Assembly (NCBI GenBank): GCA_963082715.1
Contig: OY720456.1
Location: forward strand, 48,894,607 to 48,958,606
From: Harpalus rubripes
Taxonomy: Eukaryota; Arthropoda; Insecta; Coleoptera; Carabidae
DNA length: 64,000 nt
Reading direction: 5' to 3'
The notes beneath the pieces were generated by a model. It searched no databases. It saw nothing but the letters and a program-made list of their open reading frames with translations, and was not told the DNA's origin. The position numbers and the translations under genes are program-made. Positions 1 through 11,766 of the stretch are shown here, one piece after another (positions within the stretch are counted from its first letter, which is position 1; every line of letters starts with the position of its first letter).

Positions 1-1100
1 TTTCCTACAAATATGTAATTGTTTAGAATTAATTTCATAATATATTTGTGTAAACTTTATATTTATTACAATGAAAAATAGTTATTATTGTGAGAATCTA
101 CATTTATTTGTCACAAATAAATATTATTAGTGGCGAAATAATATTTCTATTGAGTGAACAATGTTCTATTTGTCAAATGACGATTTTAAGTGAAGTGACT
201 TGTATGGACTTGTTCATTTGTTGTACGTTGCTTCTTGTTTATGGTGGTGCTCATTTCTGACAGTGTTCAATTCTGGCGATTTGTTTTTCATTCTTGTGCT
301 AAAAAGTAGTGAATATGGGTGACGAAACAGTGAAAAATATACTACTTGAGTGGAGTTTTGGATATTTACTTTTACTTTGCACTTTTCACGGTATCTTTTA
401 TGCCAATGCACATGCACCGGTACCTGTACAGAATGTGTATTTGTACTTTTATAATTTTTTATTATATGTACACTAATATTCTTAAGGATGTAATTTGTGA
501 AATAATAAAAATATGGTGTACGAAAAAATTAAATATACTGGTCTTTATTTAATTGTTTTCCTTCAATTTTAATCTATTTAGAGTGTACAGGTAGGTATAT
601 AAACTTGGTTCAAATAAATTATTATATATCCAATAGTAATGCTATAAATTTAGCGCAATTAAAATAATTCTTAACGTATATAAATGCATAGTTCTCATGA
701 TATAGAAGATATAATTGATCTCAATATATATATATTTGAGACAAATAAATGCTTCAAATAAATTATTACATTGCTTCAATTGTAGATATATTTGGATCTA
801 TTGAAGCTTATGATTTATTTGTAACAAATAAATTTCCAGTTCACGTAATTATATATTTTTTTCAGTGTACTCTTATATGTAAATAACATTATTTTCTGTG
901 AAACAAATTATATTTATTATAAAAAACAACATATATATTTTCAGAAAATATAATCATATTTATAGTAAAACAAATGTTTATTTAAATACCGTAAAGATAT
1001 TGTTTTATTTCTTAATAGTATATAGTTGTTAAGTGAAAATAAATATGCTTCAAATAAAGTTTACGCTTATTGTAAATATCACAATTTATTTGCAGCGCGG
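1..1100. other. AT-rich non-coding stretch
   Basis: Very AT-rich. It has many short recurrences of AAATAAAT and CTTCAAATAAA on both strands but no reading frame with a recognisable domain. If the exon at 1301-1522 is real, this is the start of its following intron. I see no RNA gene and no terminal repeats. Confidence 0.5.
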
Positions 1101-1300
1101 AAGCGGTATTTATAGTGAATAAAGCAGTTAGTTTTATAACAAATAAATCATACCCAAAACAACATATTTTGTTCCTATTAATAATCGTTTTTCTCAGTGT
1201 GGTAATGGTAATTATTCTTAAAGAAATATCATCATCTTTTAATATCCGTCAAAAATTTGATAAGCCAGAACACACCACAAAATTTACAACTAAAACTCAC

Positions 1301-1522
1301 CCTCTTGTTGTCTCTGAACTTGACCCATCCGTCGACAATCGTCTGCTCCGGAGGGCCGGGTACTTCAGTCACTAAGTCCAACTCAGTATCAGTTTCTGTT
1401 AACTCTGAGTCCGTCAAAGAGGACGGGTCCCCCAGGCTGGCTATACTCCTCGCCGGAGAGCTGAAACAGCTGTTGTCTTGTCTTCGCGCCAACAGCGGCG
1501 AACTGTATGCACTCTCCGACAT
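1301..1522 (-). CDS. First coding exon of a Dok-7-like PH-domain adaptor (partial gene)
   Basis: The exon starts with ATG at 1522 and runs 74 codons to AAC-AAG-AGG, followed at once by a good splice donor (GTGAGT, reading leftwards from 1300). Residues 1-60 are Ser/Thr/Glu-rich and look disordered. Residues 62-74 read VDGWVKFRDNKR, the shape of the first strand of the PH domain in Dok-7-type adaptors (vertebrate form close to VEGQVKLRDGKKW); the next codon would be the expected Trp across the intron. Dok-7 proteins bind phosphotyrosine receptors such as MuSK through PH and PTB domains. The base composition is far more balanced than the flanks, as expected of a real exon. The remaining exons would lie to the left, outside the window. 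The family assignment rests on about 13 residues and is tentative; the exon itself is better supported. Confidence 0.6.
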
Positions 1523-1590
1523 CCTGGAGCCCGCTGAAGATGCTTTCCAAGAAGAAGTTAAAGGCTGGAGGCTTGGAGACGCATAAGTAT
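1523..1590 (-). other. Probable 5' UTR or upstream intron end of the Dok-7-like gene
   Basis: Upstream of the ATG at 1522 the minus strand holds a pyrimidine-rich stretch ending in CTTCAG about 10 nt before the ATG. This could be a splice acceptor, making the ATG exon the second exon, or simply 5' UTR. Sequence alone does not decide between them. Confidence 0.3.
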
Positions 1591-2269
1591 GGTTGGCGAA
1601 TACTCGAAGCGGAAGTAAAGACTAGGATGGTTATGAAGACATGACAAGGGATAGGATTTGAAAATAAATAAGGAATTTATTTAAAAAATTCGTTGTCCAA
1701 ATTGTTATAGGAGTAGATTATTTGCGGCACCAGAAAATTATGCGGCGTGGAAGTTTGAAACTAGGTATTTAGTTCCACTTTGATGTTTAGGCAAATATTT
1801 AGGGTATGTCAAAGTTAAATTAATTTGGGGGAAAGTTAGTCCAATTTCGTAATATACACGATAATATATTTATTTTGAAAATTGTTCAAAATTTTGAATA
1901 CTTGTAAATAAATAGTGCATATATAAATACTATAAAATATTTTTGTTTGTTTACACCGTAATACTGACTTATTAAAAATTTATTACAAAATTTGTTGCGT
2001 AAATCAGTCTTAACATATTAGTATTTGTTACATATGGATATACACATTAATTTCGTTTAAATTTGAGCGTATTTTAAATTTGTTACACACATATGTTTAT
2101 ATATGGATAGATAAATATATATTACTTCACACTTTTATAATAATTTTTGAGCAGTTTTTATAAGTTTCAAAAAGTTTGAACACACAAATATTACACTTTT
2201 GAATTCTGCACTATTCACATCCTAGCACTATTTGAAACTCCAGTTCACAAATTGTAACTCGTCACTATC

Positions 2270-2450
2270 CGAACCATCCGATTGCGCGTCGCGAGCGTTT
2301 GTTTGCCGGGGTGGCCGGAGCGTCGATGCGACTCACTCGACGTCGGGACGCGGAATGCACGCGGTGGACGCATCGATCACATGCATCGCCGCCGTCTGGT
2401 GGAGCGTCGTGGAACCACGCGCCCTTGATGCACACGTGACAGTAGGATGG
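2270..2450 (-). promoter_or_regulatory. CpG-rich island, candidate promoter/5' exon of the Dok-7-like gene
   Basis: About 180 bp dense in CG dinucleotides (GCGCGTCGCGAGCG, CGTCGGGACGCGG, CGCCGCCGTC), set in sequence that is about 70% AT. It lies 0.75 kb upstream of the ATG exon on the minus strand and carries no convincing coding frame. Unmethylated first exons and promoters of insect genes often look like this. I assign it to the gene by position only. Confidence 0.35.
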
Positions 2451-2948
2451 CTAGCAGGAAGAATGATAACGCCAAAGATGCTGGAGATGGTTTAAGTGTC
2501 CATGAAATTATTTAAATGTTTTAAGAAATTTTAAAAAGTTGAAGCTCCGGTCGTTTATCCAAATTGTAGTACAATTCGGTATTGGGGATGTCACGCAATC
2601 GTTGTTACACGATATTGGGCGATCCTTATGGTGATTCCGCTCTTGTAAACGTCTAAAGTTAATTTCTCGACTGTGATGTGGATAAGGTGTTAACACTTAC
2701 TCGAAATCTCTGTCAAACAACATTTATTCTTCTTACAACACCGACATTTCGGTGCACACTTATCTTCTTCGCGCTGTATATAATTTAATAAAACAAATAC
2801 CAATACAAAAATATACGCTTGTCCTTGGCTATGAATTCTTGCAATAATGGTGTTGCTATTTTACTAAAAAAAAAACTATCAACTTTCAACATAGGACATG
2901 CCACACAAACTACCCCTATTTTTTACGAAGAATTCATTTACATAATAA

Positions 2949-3775
2949 AAAATGTGGCCAGCACATTACCTTCCGTCAGTTCTAAGTATTTTGTATAAAT
3001 GCCATACAGAAAGTACCTTGCAAAAGATTCTATTTCTTGTACATTACCTTAAGGCAGTTGTATGTATTTTATACACATTCCATACAGAAAGTTTCTAGCA
3101 AAAGATCCTATATTTCCAGTAAAATTATAACACAAACATACTGTCAACTGCAGTTGACACTGACACCTTTCAATCAGAATTTTCTTAATATAGCAGCTGT
3201 TATAGCATAGCTGGCTAATATATGATATTTAATTTCTTTATAATTTTTTAACTCTATATCTATTTAATATGAAGTATAAAATGCATTCAAATCGTATAGA
3301 GAATAAAATATTCTTCAATATTTATAATAACATTAAATGTGAAAAAATGATATTTAACACCGTTTTTTCAAGAAAAACTGTTAAAATCTTCAAATGAGGG
3401 TACTTCCGGTTGACCAATTATAACCAAAAATCTAATTAGCTCTTCATATGGGCGTAACGAAGAGGCATACGAAAGAATTATAATTTTTGGAATTATAGTA
3501 TTAGAGTTATCGCATTAGAAAAATTTTTCACACACACACCTATCTATATATATACAGACACACACACATACACACACACGCATACAGACACACGCACACA
3601 AACACACACACGCATACATGCACACACGCATACATGCACACACGCACACACAATATTAAAATCGTATTCTAGGGACCCTTAAACGTGCTTATTCATCAAA
3701 AACTCACCACCGAATATTTTGACCAAAGACAATACTTACCTTCCTTACCTAAAGGTGACGGAAGAAAGAAAGAAA
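2949..3775 (+). mobile_element. (CA)n-core repeat, subfamily A, copy 1
   Basis: Left end GTGGCCAGCACATTACC with TTCCGTCAG; then blocks containing CATACAGAAAG and TTTCAATCAGAATTTTC; then a block ending GGTACTTCCGGTTGACC; then a degenerate (CA)n at 3530-3650; then GGGACCC..AACGTGCTTATTCATC. The right end hairpin is CCTTCC-TTACCTAAAGGTGAC-GG. The same order of blocks recurs in copies at 7052, 10488, 43561 and 46525. Confidence 0.75.
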
Positions 3776-4890
3776 TTACAATTTTCAAAAATTGTCGATT
3801 ATTAATTTATATTATTGTAAACAAAAGCTTTCTTTATAAAACTGTTTTTGCAGATTATAGAAATTCGATTTCATTCTCGAGATATAGGGTGAGAAGTGGC
3901 CGTTTTTAGAGAAAAAATCAATAAAGTTTAATTATGCCGGAAATGGTTGATCATGAGTAATTTTTTTTATGGTTTCATCAAGTTTTCTGCTGAATTCAAT
4001 AATAAAATAAAAAATATAGCATTCAATATAAAATAAAACAGTTAGGGTCTACTTTCGGTTAGACCGGAAGTGCTACAGTTTTGATGCTTACAGAAAACTA
4101 AAATAGGGCCATATTATAATAGATTTTACAGGACCAGTGCACATTTGTCTATTTTTCAGTGTAATCGATATTAGTTTAATGTACAGATATATATTCTCCA
4201 TTAATTAATATTGGGACATATTCGAGTCGCACACAATTTTACAATTCTATTAAGCATGATTAAGGAAAACCCATATAATCCTGCTTTATAATTTTATGTT
4301 TATTACAGTGCACAGCTTATGTGAACTTTATGTATATGAACTATTCAAACATATGATATTCGTTGTAATATGGCACCAATATGGTTGAGAAATAAATTTG
4401 AAAGCATACTCCGAACGCAGAGTTAAAAATAAAATAACATCGTAAGCATCACCATAATTCCATCACATATTTCAGGCAATGAAAACTCGAAGTACTTTTC
4501 TCTAGTCTTCCCACCTCATAAATAAAAATGTACTAGTGCATTGCGGGTCTTTGCATTAGACTAAAACGTTGATGAATAATTCCTCAAGCCAAACATGATT
4601 GATTGAGAAATGCAAAACATGTTTTTTTACAAGAATGACAAACGACACGATAAGCTCTTTCAAAAACCAAAGATTAAAAACCTGTCATCTTTAAATTATT
4701 TTGTTTTTCGTTAATGTTAACCTGATATATCACTTGAGAAGTTAAGATTTAACTTTAACCCTATGCTTACGGGAAATTACTGTGTACGTTTAGCACTAAT
4801 TAGGCCTCCCAGGCCTATGTGATATTTTTAGGGTTATTTACATAAAATGGCTGTGGTATTACATTTTGTAAGGTTTAGAATGAAATAAAA
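3776..4890. other. Unannotated AT-rich spacer
   Basis: No coding frame with a recognisable domain, no terminal inverted repeats and no RNA gene seen. Short AT-rich simple sequence only. Confidence 0.4.
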
Positions 4891-5692
4891 AAATCTGATG
4901 TGGCCAGCACATTACCTTCCGTAAGTTCTATGCATTTTGTACAAATTTCATACAGAAAGTTCCTTGCGTAAGGGCCTGTGTCCACGATCCTAGAAATCGA
5001 TCCGAGTTCTCGGATATATTTCGCAATTCGATATCTCGGATCGTGGACACTACCAACTCGGACCAAAAATCGAATAGAAAACTAGAATGGGAAAATGCGT
5101 TCTGTTCCACTTTTTCGTACAAGTTGCTAATTTCATTTAACTGTTACCAATTTAAAATCTTGACGTTTGATGTTTGATAAGCTTGAAAATGATATGGTTA
5201 TAAAATATTACATAATTCTACTCATTTTTCATATTGATTATAAATAATTACTTATAAATAAATTAATATATTCGTTGTAAAAATTTCATTTACTTACTGC
5301 CGAAATAATTTTTATTTTTATTAATTTTTAGTACCTACTGGTAGAAATGGCTGAAACTAACTTCATAAATTCGACCAACCTGACATCTTTAGTCATACAA
5401 GTTCATTGTTTATGATCAAAAAATGTGATCGAGAACTCGGAACGATTTCTAGCATCGTGGACACAGGCCTTAAGATTCTATTTTTTGTACATTACCTTCC
5501 GGCTGTTGTATGTATTTTATACAAATTCCATAAAGAAAATTTCTAGTAAAAGATCCTATATTTCCAGTAAAATTATAAGACAAACACACTTATGTCAATT
5601 GCACTTGACACTGACATCTTTCAATCAGAATTTTCTTAATATAATAGCTGTTTCCATAGTTGTCTACTTTATGAATTTTTTTTATAATTTTT
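4891..5692 (+). mobile_element. (CA)n-core repeat, subfamily A, copy 2 (truncated, split by a MITE)
   Basis: Starts TGATGTGGCCAGCACATTACC at about 4898. It is interrupted at 4973-5470 by a MITE, then resumes with the usual blocks (CATAAAGAAAATTTCTAG, TTTCAATCAGAATTTTC). It stops before the microsatellite core. Confidence 0.65.
4973..5470. mobile_element. MITE with 40-bp terminal inverted repeats and TAAG target duplication
   Basis: The ends are GGCCTGTGTCCACGAT.. and ..ATCGTGGACACAGGCC, and the inverted match runs about 40 bp, through CGAGTTCTCG. TAAG is repeated directly on both sides (4969-4972 and 5471-5474). Removing 4973-5470 restores the continuity of the (CA)n-core repeat seen in sister copies. 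There is no coding capacity, and the superfamily is not determined. Confidence 0.75.
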
Positions 5693-6739
5693 ACCTCCCG
5701 CTTCTCTTGGAAAGGGAGGTATAGGCGATGTGTACATTTTGAGCGTCAGCGCCTCTAACGGCTACATTGACATTTTTGGTTACCGAATCAATTTTGACAT
5801 TTCGAGAAAATGATACAATTTACAATTTTATTTTGAGTTTTTGCTATTGTGCATGCATATTTCACATCATAGTATATTGAAATGAATAAAGAAAATATTT
5901 AAAATGTTATATATGTATTGTGACAATCAAAAAATCAAAATACCAGCAAAGGTACTGTGGCAGAAAATATAATTTTTCTCATAATATGTATGATTTCTGT
6001 AAACCATTTTATCATATTTAAATTTATAATATAATTTATAATATTAGTTAAATGTTATCAGATGCACAATACATGGAAATTAAGATCTAAAAGTTGGAAA
6101 ACTTGAATGATTGAAAAGAAGAAAATTTCTACATATCATGTTATCAGTGTATGATGTTCGCATCTTTCTTTAATATTCGCAATAAATGACAAAGATTCTT
6201 CATTGAAAATATACCAGGCTCTAAATGGAATCAGTTGCACTAGCTCGGAAAAGAAAATGTCAAAAATAGACTTCTATTTCATACAACTGCAAGTATTATA
6301 CAATTTTAAGACAATTTTATAATTCTTCTATTATATTTTGTTCAAATATTAACTTAAGATACACATTTTTATATAATCCATTATTGCAATCAGACGACTA
6401 TTGTTGGATTTTTATTCATACGATAAGTATCTTTTACAATGAGAAAATTTGTATACCTAAAAGAATTTTTCATGTTAGTAGAAGAAAAAGTTAATTTATT
6501 AAACATCTGTTCCTCATATAATCTTCTAGGAAATTTATAAAATTTGATACTTCAATCGGAAATTTTGTGAGAATTATTACATCCCCCAATGCATCACATA
6601 ATATTTGACATCTTATCATTCCCATTTATTGCAAATATAAATAATATAAAACATAACCTTCCCATGTTTTAATGAGTAACCATTTTGTCATTTTTGTCCG
6701 CTGTCGGCGATGACTACTTTTGGGCACATCGCCTATACT
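5692..6739. mobile_element. AT-rich DNA element with TATAGGCGATGTG termini
   Basis: TATAGGCGATGTG at 5720 is mirrored by CACATCGCCTATA at 6725-6737. Outside the left terminus is a hairpin, TACCTCCC..GGGAGGTA (5696-5721), resembling the terminal hairpin of the (CA)n-core elements. The interior is AT-rich with no coding frame. Confidence 0.5.
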
Positions 6740-7052
6740 GTACTTCAGATAAGAATAGACTTAGGAGTAAGATAGTGTCTTACGATTCCAACTTTCTGAT
6801 TGGTCTAAATGCAAACCAAATTTACAATAACAATATGTAAAGCAGGTATATTATTTATTCCATTTTGTCTTTATAATTTATTTAACAACTTTAAGTTACT
6901 GTTTATTTACTAAATAATTAAAAATGATCAAATTTTGACGTTTCAAGCTGTCAAGTATGACATACACGAAACAAAACTAATTCATAAGTTTTGTGTGTAA
7001 AACAGGCTGACGCAGCAGCACCATCAAGTCTATTCTTATCTGAAATACAGTA
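6737..7052. mobile_element. MITE with TACTGTA-TTCAGATAAG termini
   Basis: The left end TACTGTACTTCAGATAAG (with AATAGACTT following) is mirrored at the right end by AAGTCTATTC with TTATCTGAAATACAGTA. Length is about 316 bp. One end of the same family recurs in both palindrome arms (50971-51066 and 54963-55074), and another partial copy lies at about 62960-63165. Confidence 0.7.
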
Positions 7053-7510
7053 TATGTATTTTGAACAAATATCATACAGAAAATTCATTGCGAAAGATTC
7101 TATGTATTTCTTGTGCATTACAAATTATACAAATTCCATACAGAGAATTTCTAGCAAAAGATCCTGCATTTCCAGTAAAATTATAAGACAAACACACTTA
7201 TGTCAATTGCACTTGACACTGACATCTTTCAATCAGAATTTTCTCAATATAGTAGCTGATTCCATAGTTGTCTACTTTATGAAATTTAATTTCTTTATAA
7301 TTTTTTAACTCTACGTCCATTTAATTTGAAGTATAAAATGCAGTCAAATCGTATAGAGAATAAAATATTCTTTAATATTTATAATAACATTAAATATTGA
7401 AAAATGATATTTAACATCGTTTTTTTTTAAGAAAAACTGATAAAAACTTCAAATGAGGGTACTTCCGATTGACCAATTATAACCAAAATCTAATCAGCTC
7501 TTCGTATGGA

Positions 7511-8505
7511 CACAGTATAGAGAATATAAGCAGTAGCGACACTCTTGTCGAAACCTTTGATGTTTCGTTCCTGGCTGCTTCGCGTGCATAGGGTAATCAT
7601 GAGGAGCGCGAAATTTGAAGAAAACAAAAATATATATTTAATATTTGTTATTTAATATCAAATGATAAAGTGTAATATGGTAAAAATAGATAATAGTGAA
7701 AGTATTTTGTCGCGGTGAATTGAAGCTCTGTGTTTCTTCTGTTTGTTGTGATTCATCATGAGAAGATGTTTGTGGTGATAATATAAAATTTATTATTAAA
7801 ATTATAATTTTATAATGCCATATGAATTACGAGTATATTATATACCTTTCCAAGTCTCCAGGGAACGAAAAAAAAACGAAACTTTTGATATGCTTCTCAT
7901 ATTTTTACAAGTTCGTATCGCACATTCGTCTAAATATTTTTTGGAACACATATTATAAATTTTTTAACTGTGTCTCTTTAAATATAAATGAAAACTGAAC
8001 ACATCTACGAGTTCTATATCTTTGTGTTTCAACCAATTTCTCACTTTAGGTGCATGTGTAAACAAGTAAGAAGGGTAAACTCTTTTATTTAAAAAAATAC
8101 GAGTATATATTTATCACCAAGATAAAAATTTATATTATAAAAATAGCTATTTGTGCAAATAAGGGAAAATATACTTTTCCTACGTGTTGTACACAAGATT
8201 TTTGTTATTGTTCATATTTATTATAAATAAAGCTATTTGTTACATATTGTACCGGACAATGTATTTTAAATTTATGGTAGTATGAACTTACTTCCTAGAC
8301 CTGTACATAATATTAAAATATATATTTTTTTATAAAATTCTAACAAATACATGATAGTTATTACAAATGCAATGAATCTGTACGTAATATATTAATTAAA
8401 TCTGATTCAAAATCCCGCTCTTCATTATTCCCCCTTCAACCCGAGCAGGTTGGAACGAAAATCAACGAAGTGTCGCTACTGCTTATTCTCTACTCGTATA
8501 CTGTG
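7511..8505. mobile_element. 995-bp non-coding DNA transposon with 7-bp target duplication
   Basis: The left end CACAGTATAGAGAATA is followed by TAAGCAGTAGCGACACT. The right end is AGTGTCGCTACTGCTTA then TTCTCTACTCGTATACTGTG; the left end appears to have lost about 6 bp within the terminal repeat. GTATGGA is duplicated at 7504-7510 and 8506-8512. The length of the duplication suits P- or hAT-type elements (7-8 bp). No transposase frame remains. Confidence 0.7.
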
Positions 8506-8575
8506 GTATGGATGTAACGAAGAAGAATACGAAAGAATTATAATTTTTGGAATTGTAGTATTAGAGTTATCGCAG

Positions 8576-8615
<40 letters not shown>

Positions 8616-8848
8616 ACACCCACACTCACACCCACACCCACACCCACACCCACACCCACACCCACACCCACACCCACACCCACACCCACACCCACACCCA
8701 CACCCACACCCACACCCACACCCACACCCACACCCACACCCACACCCACACCCACACCCACACCCACACACCCACACCCACACCCACACACACACACACA
8801 CACACACACCCACACCCACACCCACACCCACACCCACACCCACACCCA

Positions 8849-8936
<88 letters not shown>
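8576..8936. repeat. Compound microsatellite: (CA)n, (CACCCA)n, (GA)n
   Basis: A (CA)n run is followed by about 25 units of the hexamer CACCCA, another (CA)n, about 8 more hexamers, (CA)n and finally (GA)n. It forms the core of the A-type element around it. Open frames here (THTHTH, PHPHPH, CVCVCV) are artefacts. Confidence 0.95.
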
Positions 8937-9055
8937 TCGTAAAAATAGTAAAATCGTATTCTAGAGACCCTACAACGTGCTTATTCATCAAAAACGCACC
9001 ACCGATTTTTTTGTCCAAAGACAATACCTTCCTTATCTAACGGTGACGGAAGGTA

Positions 9056-10320
9056 AAGAATGGAACGAGTATTTATTTTGTATTAGTTTTGAAAAGAAAA
9101 TTCTATAGATCACACAGGAATTTACGTATTTGCTCTAACAAAGCCACTGTCTATAAATGTTATTATCTGTATTCGTCACACAGAAACTTGGTTTCCTCTA
9201 TGAAATTCTTAGCGTATAACAGCGCTCCGAGTTAACGATAACACAAAAGTCGACTCAGTTAATTTCAAAGCTATTAGTCTCTTTATATTCCCGTACTCAG
9301 TCCTTATTACGTCGCCATTGTAACCAGAATAGATATTGTAATAGTGAGAGTTACAGACTACTACACCAAGATTGAGTGTATATTTTATGAGGACTTCTCA
9401 TTGCTCTTCATTTTGAAGACACTGAAGCTTAATTCAAGAAAACTTGACAACACTTCTTTTCATAAAAATTTCAATTTAACTCTAACGGCTGTACTTTGTA
9501 GTAGACAGAGTGAAAGAAGAAGACACTAAAAAGGTGAAAAGTGATTATTACTAATGCAAGTGGACGAGTATACTTTTTCATGGAGCGGTAAATATTTCGA
9601 CTGAGGTATAGATTTATTCGAATTCTCAGTCATACAGCATTTATTCTTACTGATGTTTCTGTATACGCATATACCTACCTTCTTTAACTTTTACAAGCAT
9701 TCAAAAACAATTTAGTTCCACAGAAAGACCAGTCAACAGTATATTTCGGGGTACTTTCGTAATGAGCCTGTTTCACATTTTTCAAAAAATATTTTAAATG
9801 AAAGTTTATGCAATATTTTTCTTATTAATAATTATTTTTTTAATAATTAGTTATTTTCGTAAATAATTAAATTAAAAGTTTGGCGCCAAAATATTTTTGG
9901 TAACTAAGTGTAGGTCACTTCATCATTAAATATATGCCACTATTTGAGTAAGATTTAGTCATAAAAAACCGCTACACTGGGAACCCGCCGACAACCAATC
10001 ACTCCAAACGACGTTTATCCTTTATTTTTCAGGGGCGTCAAGAATTTTTAACCATGGTTTTAACTGGGATGAATTAGGGGCTGAAATATTGGAGGAAACT
10101 AGTTCTATTCGTTGCAAAACTGACTTCGTCATTTTTCTGCATTTCCTCGCTCTGGGACCGATACCAATCGACTCTAGATAGACTCAAAAAAATATGGAGA
10201 ATTCATATAATTTTCACTTTTCACATTCACATGTTTTATGCAAGAATGAGCGTTGATTCCGCTCCTTGTACGGTGCATTGAATTTATGAATCAAAGCTAT
10301 AAGGTTACAAATAATTTTTA
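9056..10320. other. Unannotated spacer
   Basis: Mixed AT-rich DNA with no recognisable coding frame and no terminal repeats found. A 61-codon frame at 9344-9529 has no known motif and is not supported. Confidence 0.4.
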
Positions 10321-10482
10321 TTGCGAGACTCTCGCGAGAATCTCGCGAGATTTCTCGCTTCTCGCAGTTGTTATATCAATCTCGTCTCGAATTTTAAACT
10401 GCAATCTCGCTCTCGTTCTCGTCTCTGGAACGAGACGAGACGAGATGCGAGAGTACTCTCGCCTCGTCGTGCATCACTATGC
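10321..10482. repeat. Cluster of CTCGCGAGA-type palindromes
   Basis: About 130 bp built from overlapping CTCGCGAGA, TCTCGC, CTCGTCTC and GAGACGAGACGAGA words, including the self-complementary TCTCGCGAGA. It abuts the truncated A-type repeat at 10488. Its role is unknown; it may be the end of an unrecognised element or simple-sequence expansion. Confidence 0.6.
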
Positions 10483-10487
10483 ATTTT

Positions 10488-11220
10488 ATACTTCATATTA
10501 AATGGATAGTTATAAAATTATAAAGAAATTAAATTTTATAAATTAGCCAGCTATGCTAGAAAAAACTACTATATTAAGAAAATTCCGAATGAAAAATGTC
10601 AGTGTCAAGTGCAATTGGCATATTCGTAGTATATTTGTGTTATAATTTTAATCGAAATATAGGATCTTTTTGCTTGAAACTTTCTGTATGGAATTTGTAT
10701 AAAATACATACAACTGTGGAAAGGTAATATACATACAAGAAATTTAAAATCTTTTGCAAGGAACTTTCTGTATGGATTTTATAGAAAATACATTGGCATT
10801 TACGAACATTCTACCGGTAGATACCGCATCTACCGACTGTGTTCGAAAACACGAGTGGTAAAAAGTTACCGTGTTCGAAAATTGTTCAATATCTACCAGA
10901 TTCTTCTAACGAATTCATGAAGAATCTAATCTCAAAAAAAAGGTAGTGATGCAAAGCGAAGCGCGCGCGTTAAAATTGGAAATGTGATCAAAGTAGGACT
11001 CTGCTCAGTTTGTTAACTACGTCAAATTTCTAACCTGTTTTAAATTTTCAAATTTTTTCATAGGTTATGGATCTACCCTGTTTACCACTTGCGTTCTTAA
11101 AATATCGATTCCGGTAGCTATAACCTGATAAAAAGCTGTTTACCGGTATCAGTTCACCGGTAGAATTTTCGTAAATACCTCATATAACTGACGGAAGGTA
11201 ATGTGCTGGCCACATCAGAT
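10488..11220 (-). mobile_element. (CA)n-core repeat, subfamily A, copy 4 (3' part lost, with nested M3 MITE)
   Basis: In reverse orientation, it starts inside the body (GCATTTTATACTTCATATTA) without a microsatellite core. It ends in TGACGGAAGGTAATGTGCTG with GCCACATC at about 11218. The M3 MITE at 10796-11178 sits just inside the end. Confidence 0.7.
10796..11178. mobile_element. M3 MITE copy 1 (ACCGGTAGAATTTTCGTAAAT ends)
   Basis: Ends GCATTTACGAA..ATTCTACCGGT and ACCGGTAGAATTTTCGTAAA; about 380 bp, non-coding. Copies at 44292-45016 and 47341-47719 sit at the same position in their host repeats. Confidence 0.7.
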
Positions 11221-11766
11221 TTTTTCAAAATACTATCTAAATTTCAAAAATTAATTGTAAAATATCTAATGGATATTTGGTGGTATTTTCTAATTTGAGG
11301 ATATTTAAATAATGATCTCTTTTAAATTTAATACTTAGAAGGCATATTAAAATTCTTGCAACAGCCCTATTACTCGTATTAGGTTTGTTCCCACATCTAG
11401 TCCGGACTGTCATACCATGTACGTCAGACGCATGCGCTTTTCAAAAATATCGTTCTAGCCGACTGTTCTACAGCCCATCTGACTGTTGGTATGTTTGTTC
11501 CAACAGACTTCAGACACGTAAATAAAAACATCCGCTAGATTCATCTATTGGTCTGTGCTACGTATCATTTGTCAGCATATGCATACCACAATAGTAAAGT
11601 TTCGAAAATAATAATTGCTAACACCTATTTTACAACAACCCATTTAGCCTAAAACTAAATCTATAACCCGAGGCCTGCAGGAAACTTCCAGATTAAACTA
11701 CTATCCTTCTTTGGCTGTAAAACAATTTCCTATTGGTGTAAATGAGGCATAAAATCAAACGGCGCG
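11221..11766. other. Unannotated spacer with a MITE-like end
   Basis: At about 11385, TTAGGTTTGTTCCCACATCT followed by AGTCCGGACTG resembles the termini of the element at 31895-32064 (GTTTGTTCGCGGTAGC..AATCCCGGACTAG). A matching opposite end was not found. Nothing else is recognised. Confidence 0.3.

Larger units (their letters stand above)
7052..9055 (+). mobile_element. (CA)n-core repeat, subfamily A, copy 3 (with nested element)
   Basis: The left end is cut by the MITE at 6737-7052. The remainder follows the A consensus and is split by the element at 7511-8505. It then has a very long microsatellite core at 8576-8936 and ends in the hairpin ACCTTCCTTATCTAACGG-TGACGGAAGGT at about 9026-9054. 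Confidence 0.7.

Noticed and set aside
1257..1586. 109-codon plus-strand frame
   Set aside because: Antisense shadow of the better supported minus-strand exon with its splice donor.
2232..2495. 87-codon plus-strand frame in the CpG-rich block
   Set aside because: GC-rich sequence gives open frames by chance; no motif and no splice context. Kept as a candidate promoter region only.
8450..9024. Long frames of His-Thr, Cys-Val or Pro-His dipeptides
   Set aside because: They are translations of (CA)n/(CACCCA)n microsatellite in all frames. The same applies at 13948-14484, 31364-31807, 39250-39653, 41889-42135, 48152-48794 and 63557-63979.
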